From: Symsagittifera roscoffensis
Taxonomy: Eukaryota > Xenacoelomorpha > Acoela > Convolutidae
Direction: 5' to 3'
Assembly (NCBI RefSeq): GCF_963678635.1
Contig: NC_087062.1
Location: 63,897,253-63,961,252, forward strand
Length of the DNA: 64,000 bases
The translations under genes and the position numbers were made by a program. Shown here one piece after another: positions 20,701-32,700 of the stretch. A model generated the notes under the pieces. It saw nothing but the letters and a program-made list of their open reading frames with translations, was not told the origin of the DNA and did no database searches. Position 1 is the stretch's first letter; each line of letters starts with the position of its first letter.

Positions 20701-23700
20701 ATTTCATTAGTTCACTCCTTATTAATCAACCGTTTGTCGCTGCAATAACCTTGATAGCAATGTGATCCCTTTTTAATAAAGGAAATAATAGAACTTGAAT
20801 AATACAGGTCGATTAGTGCAAGGCATGAAGCAATGCAAAACAACCCAAAGGAGCATAATCATACTAAAATGATAATTTGAAAGTAGATGTTTTCGCGGGT
20901 ATTGTAATTGGATATCTTTAAACAATTTTATATCTCAATATTTTATGTTTTCTTAAAAGAATCCTACATCTTAATTTGTTTTCTTTTAATATTTTAATAA
21001 GATTTTGAATTCTACAAGCCCCGTTTTTTTCTGTAAAAATGTTATTACTAATTAAAGTGATAATGTCAGTATTGAAACGTCCAACACTCTTGGCAAAAAT
21101 TATCATCTAAAAATAAGTAATTGCTTTAAAAAATATCCACTCCGCAAAAATACCAGTCAACTCTTTGAGCAACTTCCTGTTATTCCACCATAAAACTTTC
21201 AAATGACATAAATTATTGACAAAAAGAAGGGTCAAATATGTACAAAAAGAATTTTCCTTTGAAAAGTGCGGTGGCTGTGGCTTTGAAAATCATGGTTAAA
21301 TATATAACACGATGTCAGTCGATAATAAATAATCGAGGTAAGACGATTATTTGAAAATCAAGGTTAAATATGAAAGACGATGTCAGTCGAGAATAAAAAG
21401 TAGCGGAATAAAAATTTTGCCTATTGATTTAGTTTTCTCCCAATGGGATAAATTGAAGTTCTTTGAAATTAAAGAATTTCAACGTGATATAATTTTCTTC
21501 AAAATATGAAAATTGTTTAAAAGTTTTTACTCGACCTTTTTGGTTTTCCTTAATATTTTTCACTTTTCCAACTGTCTGTTGGCTATGTTTTATACATTGA
21601 ATTTGTTTGCTCTGGTGATAATTGTTGTTTTGTAGTGTCCTTAGTCCAGTGACGTGGATCCCGCGGAACCAGAAATAGAGTAAGCCACAGAATTTGAGTA
21701 CTTGAAAGTCGAGTTAACGCTGGACTTACTTAAATTTTTTCTGTTCTTTCCTCGGCGACCACCTTTGTGAGGTTAGCCCGGATCGTCTACGGCATCTCTC
21801 GTGTCTGGCGAAGTTAGTTTTAGATACTCTTTTGTTGCATCCTCCACACGTCTTGTATTCGGGTTGGTATTTCGTTGTAAATTGTCCTCCTACGCATGCT
21901 TTAAGATGATTCTTCAAGAGTTGCTGACTGTGTGAATACTCTATCACAGTTATTGCAATTGTAGTTGATACTTTCTGTGTGTATTCTTTTTGTGTGTATG
22001 GCCACGCCGGCCCTGCTTTTATATTTCTTGCCACAGACTCGGCAATTGCACGCCTCATCTTTTTCGTACTGCGTTCGTTGTATTTGGCTCATTTCTCTTC
22101 TTCCTCCTTTTTCTTGGTTCGTTTCCCAGTTTTCATTATGTTCCATTCTTTCTTTTACCATGCTCCTCCACAGAGTACTGTCCTTTTTATAGTGCTCCCG
22201 ACTTATTTGGTCCCATCCAGCTTCTTTCGTCAGTTTCATCCAATATTTAGGCGTATTTCTTGTTCTTTTGAAGTTCCCCTATACTTTTTTTGTTATTTTC
22301 GTCCATTCAAATACTACTTTCTTCGTCATTCTTTTTTCAGGCATCCTTACCACATGTCCCAATCTTTCTAGGCTTATCTTTTCTGTTTTCATTCTAACTG
22401 ACTTGATATTCAACTCCTTTCTGACATTCCACGCATTTTTGTATTTTTCCTTTTCCTTAATCAAGTCAGTTTTTTGAGCTCCACATGTACCGGTAACATT
22501 TGTCCATGGTTTTTTGAAGCTTGTTAAGGTAGCATTTGTCCATGGTTTTTTGAAGCTTCAACTCTCCATGATGTCGCATGGCAGTTATACATTAGGGTAC
22601 TCTCCAAAGTGGCCTCCACTATCCTGGCTTGAGTCTTCTCTGTCAATCGTGTTTCGTAGTCGCTTTTCCACTTGGAACTACGCCCCCATTGCTCTCCTGG
22701 TTCTTCTTTTTAGGTCTACGGCTTCTCCAAGCCTTACCCCTAAGAAACAAGTTTCGTCTGCTTCTGATGATCCAAATGTGATGTTTTCCTCTTTTGCGTC
22801 ATTCGTTTTCTCCTCAAATAGTTCCATGATTCGTTTCGTTGTTTCTTTAGTTCTTTCCATCTCGTCTCGTCTGCGAAGAGTACATTTTTTACTCGTGTTG
22901 TTTCGCTTTCTTAGTTTTTTCTTTCTCTTCTCTGCTCCATGAAGCAATTTCCCGGTATCCATTTAATTTCGGTTCCTGTTTCTTCCCCTTGTTCTATTTC
23001 TATGGCTCGTATTGGCACTTGGTGATATATGTTGATTACAATAGGTTTTCTAATTTTTTCCACAGTAGGGGGCGATTAATTCTTGGATGCGCTTTCTGTA
23101 AATCTAATAAGCATGCTCGTTCCTTTGCTTGTCCTTCCGATTCGTTCGCTCGAACTTTACTGTACTTTGCGAGCTTAAATGACATTTCCTAGAAGTATTA
23201 GAAGTGCGCTTGGACGAATTACTAGAAATGAGCTGTGCGAATGTGTACATGACCTTACAATTTTTTTTCCATTGGTGTAAACGAAAGTGTAAGCTAATTA
23301 ATTTTTTACATTGGTTTTACGACAGTTAAAATTGTTTTTGAATTTCCATTTAAATTTTCATTTTACTAATCAGTTCGCAATTTCAGTTATTGCACCTTTA
23401 AGTCACTTTTCAGTATTTTAGTAGATGTCTACTCCATATGGGCAAATAGTGAGCTCAAGTGACAATTCCAAATGGGCGAATTAGTAGAAATGAGTTGTGC
23501 GAGTGTGTAATTAACCTTACAAAAGAGCTTGTCTTCGCTGTTCTTTATCATTTTTTTTCATTAACTAATTAAATTGAAACACTGGTTTTACGACAGTTTA
23601 AATTAATTTTGAATTTCCATTTAAATTTCAATTTACTAATCAGTTTGCAACTTAGTTTGCAAGTTTCTGTATAGAGATAGCAAAGATTTTATGGGATGTA

Positions 23701-26700
23701 CTTGAATTAAATTGATCTGCCTAAGAGCCCTCCTGACCGAATATCGGACTCATATTAGAGTATTATAAATTCTTATGCATTTAAAAGTACTTTTCTTTTG
23801 TCTTTTTAATGATTTTTTTTGTCCTTAATTGCAACCAAGTATAATTACTATTAGAATCTTAAAAGGTCTTTCTGAACATTTGCGAAACTTCAATTTAAAC
23901 TACTAAATATGCTGATCACTGTGGCGTTTAGTATAACTCTTGCAGTTTATTGCTAAAGTGTTTGAAAATATTTGATTTTTTTATTGAATGGTCAGAAATT
24001 GGTTTTTTTGCACTTCTATTGTAATTGCTAGGTGCAGCTGCGCTTGGGATTTTGATTTTAGAGTTGAGAGCAGAAGTTCATCAGCCAGGTGTGCTTAAAA
24101 ATCAATCGACAAAAAATAAGTCGCAGCTGTTTATCTGGCTTCCTGATGTAATTATTTCCTTTTTTTCAAAAAAAATGTGGAAACAGTTGCTCATAAAAAG
24201 ATAAATATCAACAAGGATAGCCGGTTACTGTGCAAGTAGCACAGAATGTTCCTACCATAGTCTTGAAAAATACAAAAAAAAAATTTTTTAAATAAGTGTC
24301 GTGATTTCTGAGTTGTGTGATAATATGATAAAAACAAAAACGAGTTTAGGCATCTTCGACAATCATAGTAAAAGAAGCAAATTGGAAAGCTATTTTTGTT
24401 TAAAAGTTAAAAAATTCAACATTTCTTAGAAATTTTTTGCAGTACTGAAGTTTTTAATTCCTAAGCGCTAAAATGCTCAAGTAAACTAGCTTTAATTGGC
24501 TAAAATTAAGTTTTTACGGCCTAAATTAGGCTAATTTAAGCTTTTAAGCTAATAAATTATGCTTTTGAAAGCCTGCTCGCCCGCTTTACTCGGTCGAACT
24601 TAGACGAAAAATCTAACATTTCAAACCGGGTTTTCTCTACACTGGGGAATTTTTTTGAGCTTGTTCAAATCACGATTGAAAGAGCTTAAATATGATTACG
24701 TTTGCAGTAAAGGAGCGCTTTCAAACTGCAATATAGGCTTTTTGTGGGTTAAAAACTAATTTTACAAAATCAGTTGCATCACTTCTTTATCACTTCTCTT
24801 CTCATCTTCTCTTCACTTCTCTTCTTACCTTCGCTCAACATGATCCAGAATGCTTCACCCTTGGCCTGAAAGTAAAAAAGTTGCCTTTGTACTCTAAGGG
24901 TCTGGGGTTCGTGGTGTGGCCGGATCTTGTTTTTCTTCAGTATAAAGGAAATAGAAAAAAAATTCTGAGAAAAATGAATTGTTGGTTTTTTGTTTGTTCG
25001 CTCAGGTTTTGTCGGCTAAATTGCTACAATGGAATTTGCTTGTGCTGTAAAATTTTTCTTGTAGCTTTAAGTGCAAATGTTGTTCAGTCTAATTTCAAAG
25101 GTTAAAGGGAGACTTGAAAGACTTTCCATGAAATATATTTTTTTTTCGGTTCAGTTGGTGTCTGCTCAAAGATAGTCGGCTTTGTTTCTTTTCGCAAACT
25201 TTGTTCCGTTGTTTTTTACTTAAATTTAGACTTATTTGCCACATCACTAATTTTTCTTGTGCTGCAACTAATTTTCATTGTAGTTGCAAGTGCAAGTGCT
25301 GTTCATTCTAGTTTCAAGGAGGGCTTAAAAGATTTTTTTAAAAAAGTTTTTTGGTTCAAGTGGTTCCAGCTCAAGATTGTTGGCTTAGTTGCCACATCAC
25401 TGATTTTTCTTGTGCTGTACACAACTTTCATTGTAATTGCAAGTGCAATTGTTGTCCATTGTTGTTTAAGGTGGGACTTAAAACATTTTTTTACAAAATT
25501 ATTTTTTTCGGCTCAACTGGTGTCTGCTCAAAGATAGTCTTTTTTGTAAATTTTGGTCCGTTGTTGATTTACAATTCAAGTGTCTGGCATGTTTGCCTGA
25601 AATGAACTTCTATCGAGACATATGAAAGTTTATATATAGTGTTTTTTTTTTCAAAAATAATTTTTTTCGGCTTTTTATGTTTTCATTTTATGTTAGTGTT
25701 GGATTTTGAGAAGAAAACAAAAAGAAAAAGAAGAACAGCCGAATACTAATTTTTTCCTCTTTTTTTCAAATAGTTTGAACAATTTTTTTTGCTCTGAATA
25801 TAGACTATTTTTACAGGTTAACAACTCGTTCAACAAAATTGTTTAAATGATTTGATTTCTTGTCCTATAAAAAATTCATATTTCTAGGCATCTCCGAAAC
25901 AGTTGGCCTAGAGCTAGCGAGTACGCCTGAGCTGACAAAGGTCCTAGATACCAGTCCAACTAAGACCGGTTGTTTTTTTCAAACTGAATGTTTTCAGACT
26001 CAATAAAAGTTTTCGGCCTATCATCTGCTTGTTATGTTTTGTGGCTCAGTAGCCACATCACGGAGTTGTCTTATATAGTCAGTAATTTGTATTGTACTTG
26101 CAGGTGTTTTTCATTTACCCATGTAATTTGTATTGTATAAGCCCTGACTTGATACACTATCCTTTTTTGATTCTTTCGCTCCAAAGCCTTTTTCGTTGTG
26201 GCTTTGGTTGCATTTTTGTCTGCTAGCTGGCAATGCTATATTTGTGTCTAGTTTCTTATTGCAAGGCCATTTAAAGACACTCTAAGCCTACTCTAGACAT
26301 ACATGTAAAGAGTGTCTGCCGATGCGATTCGTCTCATAAATAGTTGAATGAAAACCACAACCAGCCGTTTACTGAAGAGAAGTCATCTTTGAATATATGT
26401 GAAATTATCATTCATTGTATTGTTCTTGTTCCTACCTGCTCTTTCGTGTGGTTGACTGCGAAGGTAAAAAGTACCAGTCAAACTACGGTCGATACTTCGT
26501 TACTAAAATCCAAAGAAATCGGTATCTTATTAGCTTAGTCCGATTGATTTTTTTGTTGGAAGGAAGCCGTTCGTGTTTTTCGAAAACATTGTCAAAGCAA
26601 AACGACGACAAGTAAAAAAATGACTTAAAGCTATTTTCTTCAGAGGTGTCAGTTTTGGATACGTGAAATGTAGATTTCATTATATTGTTTCTCTTAACTT

Positions 26701-29700
26701 ATTTTGTACATTTGGCTAGAGAAGTAAAAAGTACCAGCAATTCTACAGCCGATACTTCGATGCCGAAATTTCCTCAAAAAACTAACATATTACACCTGAT
26801 CAAATTGAGTTTCTTTTTGTAATGCAGGGGTTTGAGATTTTCGAAATGAGATTAAAAAATTTTCTGTAAATGCTTTAAGTTGATGGATAAACTTGCATAT
26901 GCTACAGACTCAATCGTTCGAAATCAAAGTTTTGGAAAAACAACTTAATCTCTTTTGTAAAAAAAAAGCAATTAATTAAATAATTTGAGTTTTAGAAGCA
27001 CTATTTTAAATTATTTGATTGATGAAGAATGCTTCAATTGATTGAAACAAGAGTAGCTGCTTCCTGTGCGAGTAGCACAAAATGTTCCTATCACTAGTTT
27101 TTAAACATTTTACAAAGTTTTTTCAATTTTACGTCGGTTTTGTGCGTGTGGGGATATGTACTAAAATAGCGCATTGAACTTCAACATTGGCTGTAATTGA
27201 CTCAATTTGTCTTGCAGAAAAAATACCAAAAAAAATCTAAAACGTTTTTTCAAAGTTTTTAACTTCGACAACTTTAATTTAATTTTTTTTAATTCTCAAG
27301 GATCGGAGAAGCGCTATATGAGTCTTGATTAGCAAGTTTTTATTGCTTAAATGAAATGATTTCCATATAACAGTCGTTACTCGCTCAAAGTTCAGCCAAG
27401 AGCAAAAATTTCAATTCAGTTTTTCTTGACGCTGGGAAATATGATTCAGGATGGTTGTGTTATTTTTAAGAAAAACAAATGCCTATCATAATGTCCCTCT
27501 TATGCTCGATATATATGCTCGATGCTCTCTTTAGTAAATACACCTTTTCAAAGCCTATTGAACAATCGGTAATTTGAAAAGAATTATAGGTAACTTCTAT
27601 TGAAAGAACATTTATTTCGTAAGTTCTAAAGAATAGAAAAAAACGATGGACTGCTCACAAGTGACTTCAATTGAAAACATGTTATTTCAAATGATTAAGA
27701 ACAGAATATAATATACAGAATCAACGGTTTTTATGCAACATCCATTGTTCATCCATCTATTTCCTGGCCAAACAGTCCGGGATATATGTCATCGTATGAT
27801 TGTACCAACCAACACATTTCTGTGGGGTAATCTCACAACTTGTTCGTTCCACAATAGATTTGACATGACGGAAACGGTAATCCTGAAGTGTTTGTCCTCG
27901 CTCCTTCAAGGCATCAGCATTGATGAACAAATCCATCTCTTCCTGCATCTTTCGTTTCATAGCCGCTTTCCAGCCCGAAATTGCAGCTTCAACCAAAGTT
28001 AGAAATGGGCTGTACTTTGGGAGCCTCTTCTTCAGAGGGAATATTTCACTAAGGTCCATATCTTCGATTCCTCTGTTAGCTGATAACGCAAAAGGCCTTC
28101 CGTGGAAACTGCGCAACAGATTGTAACATTGGGTCCTTTCTGGGCACTGATCTTTCTATAAACTCTGTCACCCTTAGCAGATCGCCCTTTAGTACGCCAA
28201 ATTCATCCCCAAATTTTTTTAGCGAACTTATGACGTCAGGGCTCATGATCCGCAATGTATAGGTGTAACGATCTTCTATATTTTCTTCGCTATTACGCTC
28301 GCAGGACAATCTCTCGCAATCTTGAAAGTGATCCTTCTCCCTTTTAATGCTCTTGATAGTGCTTGCTGGGTAAAATGGGGTTTTTGGGGTAAGCGCGCTC
28401 TCAACGCAAAATTCACTTGCTGCAATGTCATCAAAGGATTGCCCTCCAGAATGTCAATAGCGCCCAAAATAACTTCTTCGTCAATTTTTCGATTGTATGA
28501 TCCACCTTTTGGTAAATTTTCATATCTCCCACGTCGCACAATTGTATACGCAGTGTTCCGATTTATTCCCAAACAGTCGGCCAAAGCTGTATAATCTTCT
28601 CCACGCGAATAGGATCCGATTAAACGTCGTTTGTCGATACATGAACTTTTTTCATACTCGGCCATTTTGAGCGTGATTCAATTGTAATTTCATTATTTCA
28701 AAAGAACTTATAATCACACAATTGAGCATGCATTATTTTTTGACTTTCAGTTGAAAATACGGTTCGTTCAAAAGATGTCACTAACTTTTCAATAGGCTTT
28801 GAAATGGTGTAATATTTTCTGAACAGGAGTTGACAGAGTGTCCAGAGTTTTGTCTTCAAAACGAGAAATGATATTGCTTACTTTTTGCGCCGAATACTTG
28901 GCGTAGGAAGTGAGAATCTCGAAAAGGCGCATATAGCGTGGACTTCCTCAGTGTCGAGGAAAAGAAGTCTGCGTATTTTTGGTTTTCTGACTATATTGGA
29001 GAGTTTGAGTGAAGGCTGACCTCCAAACGGAACAACATTTCTACGATTTTAACGGTGTTGTAGCTATGATTATCTCTCATTCTTGCATTTTTCAGCTAAC
29101 TCAAAAAAAAACAGCAAGAAACGTAATCAAATTAATGAAAAGCTTTCTTGGATATCAAAAAGTTTTTTAAGGGCAATTTCGAATATTCGGACTGTCGTTT
29201 GTTTTTTTATTTTGTTCGTTTGTCTTTGTTTAGTTTCCATTGTATGAAATTCCTTTATGATTTAAACAATTTTTAAAACATATTTTTTTGAAATTTGTTT
29301 TGCTTTAATTTAACGAACTTGAATACGTCCTTTTTTGGTTCAATTTATTTTTGCTTAAAATTTATCAGCTTTTTTTACCGAAACATCAGCAGTGAAACAC
29401 TTGCAGGTTCGTCTACATTTGACAGTCCTCCAAAATGAAATGAAAAATTCTTAAAAAATAAGTTTTGAAAGTAACTTGAGGTTGGCATTTTTTGCGCCAC
29501 CTTTCCATACGTGCGTCTGGAAGCGCGCGAGTTCCACTAACCCATAGCGAGCAGCCGCGAGCGCTTAACGTTATGCATTAGACGGATATTTTTTCCTCGT
29601 GGTCTTTTTTCTTCGGGTTTTTTCTGCATTGTAACTGGCTCGGGAGGTAGAGTAGACGATTTTTTTTCCAATTCTTTTTCCATCAACTTTCTTGAAGGAA

Positions 29701-32700
29701 ATCCCAACTTTTTCCCGATAAAAGTGGGGAAACAAAAAAAACGGGATAATTTTTTCCAAAAAAATGAAAGTTTTAATTTTAGCTCAGACCATAGCCGAGC
29801 GTATATGTTTTGGTCCCGCACGCCCGATAACCAGGTTCAAATCCTGATCGATGACAACAAAATTTTATCGAAGCTTTTCATGTGATATATAAAGTAAGAG
29901 TTGAAAGGTCATATCTTTTAAAGTAAAAAAATAAAGACATGCAGTCTTCACTGCGATCCCTTATTTGACAAGCTAAATGCTATGGGTACAAAGTTTGAGT
30001 GGTAGATAATGATTAGCGGAAAAGTATTTTTTCCTTTGCACCATTCGTTACCTTTATGCCTCTGTGTCGAAATGGTTCAATTTTGTTGTGTTGTATTTTG
30101 TGCCAAACGGTCAGTGTATAGTCGGCAGTCATAGTGGAGTGGAAAAACATTTGATTATTAAAGCGCAGGTTGCAGTTCGAGTCTGCCATTCAAGGATAAA
30201 ACTAACTATGTTTCAAGTGTTAGCATTTGGAAATGACAACTTGCCAAGAACAGGGAAGTCGTTCAATTAAAAAAAAACAGTTTCTTTTTTGTTATTAGGT
30301 GAACAGTTTTAGTTCCTCAAATATTCTTTTAAAAATGTAATAGCTCACTTACTCCCGCAGTTTCCGCAGGGCTGCTGCGGAAACTGCCACATGTACAGCA
30401 TCCTCCTCTCACATCGTTTGTTGAACATTTTTTTTGGCTTCAGCCTAAACAAAAGGCAACGTTGCGCAGTTAGTTAGAGCGGTAGCTTCATGACCGACAG
30501 GTATGGTGTTCGAACCCCGCTGTGAGTCGATCAGATGACATCTTTTTTTCAAGAAGTCGCAGATTAAAGTCACTGATTTTGTGCAAATAGCCTAGAACCC
30601 TGACTGGGCCTCGCGCCCTGACCCACTTGTTCAAGATTTTTTTCTTCTCTACTCAACAGTCCGCACCCAGATATTTTCTTCATTTTGCCAGATTCACGGT
30701 CCAAGTGTGATAGAGAAACTAACCGAGACCCTATTATAAATAGAGTTCCCGAAAAAATTTCAGTTTATTGTACCGGTGGTGTCAAAAAAAGCATCAAATA
30801 AATTAGCTCAAATGAGGCAGGTTAACTATATTTGAGAAAACGTTATCAAAACTATCGAGCGGAGTCCATTGGCAAAATTTATTGCTATACGTGCTTAGAA
30901 TTATCGTGATTTGGGACCCCGCTGTCATAAAGGTTTTTTATTGGAACGCCTCTATAACACGTGTGCCAGATTTGATGATTACGCTTGCGATAAGCAAGCG
31001 TTATTAAACTGGAGTGTAGATTTTTTTGGGTTTAACAACTAGTTTAGCAGAATAACTTGAATCATTTGGTGCCTTGGTTCCAAATGAGTTCGATATTCTG
31101 AGCATCTACGGAACAGTTGGTCAGGAGGTTACGAATACGCATGGGACGCCTAGGTCCTAGGTTCGAAACTGACCGATCGGACCTGTTTTTTTTTCAAACG
31201 GGAAATAGTCCGTTTTAAAAAAAATCGTCGGCTGATGATTGTCTGCTGATATTTTGTCGGCAAAGTTGCCATATTGTATAGTTTTTTTACACAAGCAAAG
31301 CTTGTGTTATAGTCTGAAGTATCTTTTTTCCAAGCTGAGTCGCTAATATTGTTTCGACGCAAATTTTGTTGCGATCAAATGTGTTCATTTTGAAAATGCT
31401 CATTTTGATTAGGTTTGAGGATTTTTTTTATGTTTGTTGGACAAAGGAGATTTCTCGGCCTACCGGCTTGTTAAAACAATTATAAATTGGGACTGTTTTG
31501 TATCGGACTGTTTTTTCGTTAATTTTCATACTATTCCGGGTTGTTTTGTACAGACAGATTTAGCTTGTGTTTAGGAAGTGCAACTTTCGCCTCTTTGTCA
31601 TAGATGTCTGCTCGATATAAGCAAACAGTGAGCTTAAGTGACATTTCCTAGAATTATTTGAAAGGATCTAGGGCAAATCACTAGAAGTGAGTTGTGCGCG
31701 TGTGTACTTAAACTTACAAATGAATTTGTTTTCGCTGTTCCTCATTAATTTTTTCCATTGGTTTAGGCGGCAGTGTAAACTAATTAAACTGTTACGTTGG
31801 TCTTACGACATTTTAAATTAATTTCGATATTCCATTTAAGTTTTCATTTTACAAATCTGTTCGCAACTGAGCCTGCCAGTTCCTGTGTAGAGATAGCAAA
31901 CATTTTATGGGAAATACCTAAATTAAATTGAATTGTCTTAGAACCCTCCTGACCTAAATCGGACTCATTTTAGACAATTATAAGTGGCCTCATATTGCAT
32001 CTTTCGTCGAGCTATAAAAGCTTTGTGTGTGCGTGTCTGTGTTTTGAGGTTGAGGGGTACTTAATAAATTTTTATTATTCCTAAATTTTTTGGAGTTTTT
32101 TCGGCTTAGTGGGCACATAATGTTTCATTTGACGAGCAAATAAGGTGTTTTGAGGGTGAGTTGGACTTTTTAACTTTTTAGAAGTTTGAAGTCCTGAATT
32201 TTTTCGACTTCTGACTAGGTTTCTGACGAGGTTTTTTGGCTTTGTTACCGGTGGGTACATTTTCTTCCGATGTTTATTACACATTTTATTGTCTTGGCAT
32301 GTTTTTGTTTAAAATCAGCTTTATTCATGGAATAGATCTAGTTTTTTTTGATCTTTTCGAGTTTTTAAAAACTTTTTTCTTTTGTTTCGCAAGTGGTGCG
32401 AAGCTCAGCTTCACCTCTGTGTTTAAAAGATCTTTGCACAGGCAAAGCTTGTGTGATCGTATGAACTTTTTTTTCAATAAAACTCTCAAATTTTGTTGCG
32501 ACGCAAATGTTACGACAAAATGTGTTCTTTTTGAAAGTGTTCATATTGATCATTAACCAGCTATTAAGTACAGCCAAAGCTAAGGATATCATTACCGACT
32601 TTTATATTACAAATTGCACTTTGGCTTAAAGGTATCATGGATCTGTAGCGTAGAGGTAGGGAAGGAGACCCGCAACAAAATAAGAGGGTTTGAACCTGGG

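Larger units (their letters stand above)
15568..20756 (+). mobile_element. Copia (Ty1) LTR retrotransposon, full-length but inactivated
   Basis: The element spans 5189 bp: 5' LTR, initiator-Met primer site, gag with two zinc knuckles, protease, integrase, reverse transcriptase, RNase H, polypurine tract and 3' LTR. Integrase before reverse transcriptase defines the Copia order. Several frame changes (near 17600, 18000, 18784 and 19617) and in-frame stops (near 19953 and 20233) break what is normally one long frame. It lies in the same orientation as LIN9. The bases immediately outside the LTRs do not form an ordinary 5-bp target duplication. Confidence 0.92.

Noticed and set aside
21965-22942. 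Several + strand open frames rich in Phe, Ser and Leu
   Set aside because: They are the complement of the minus-strand retroelement coding region, which has recognisable motifs.
24881-25605. Hydrophobic open frames suggestive of membrane proteins
   Set aside because: They cross a diverged T-rich tandem repeat in two frames. The hydrophobicity follows from T-rich codons.
29537-29821. 94-residue minus-strand frame, basic
   Set aside because: Low complexity, overlaps a tRNA-like repeat, no recognisable family and no splice context.
30464-30535. tRNA gene candidate with CAT anticodon-like loop
   Set aside because: Only the D and T arms are good; the acceptor stem fails. It is part of a SINE.
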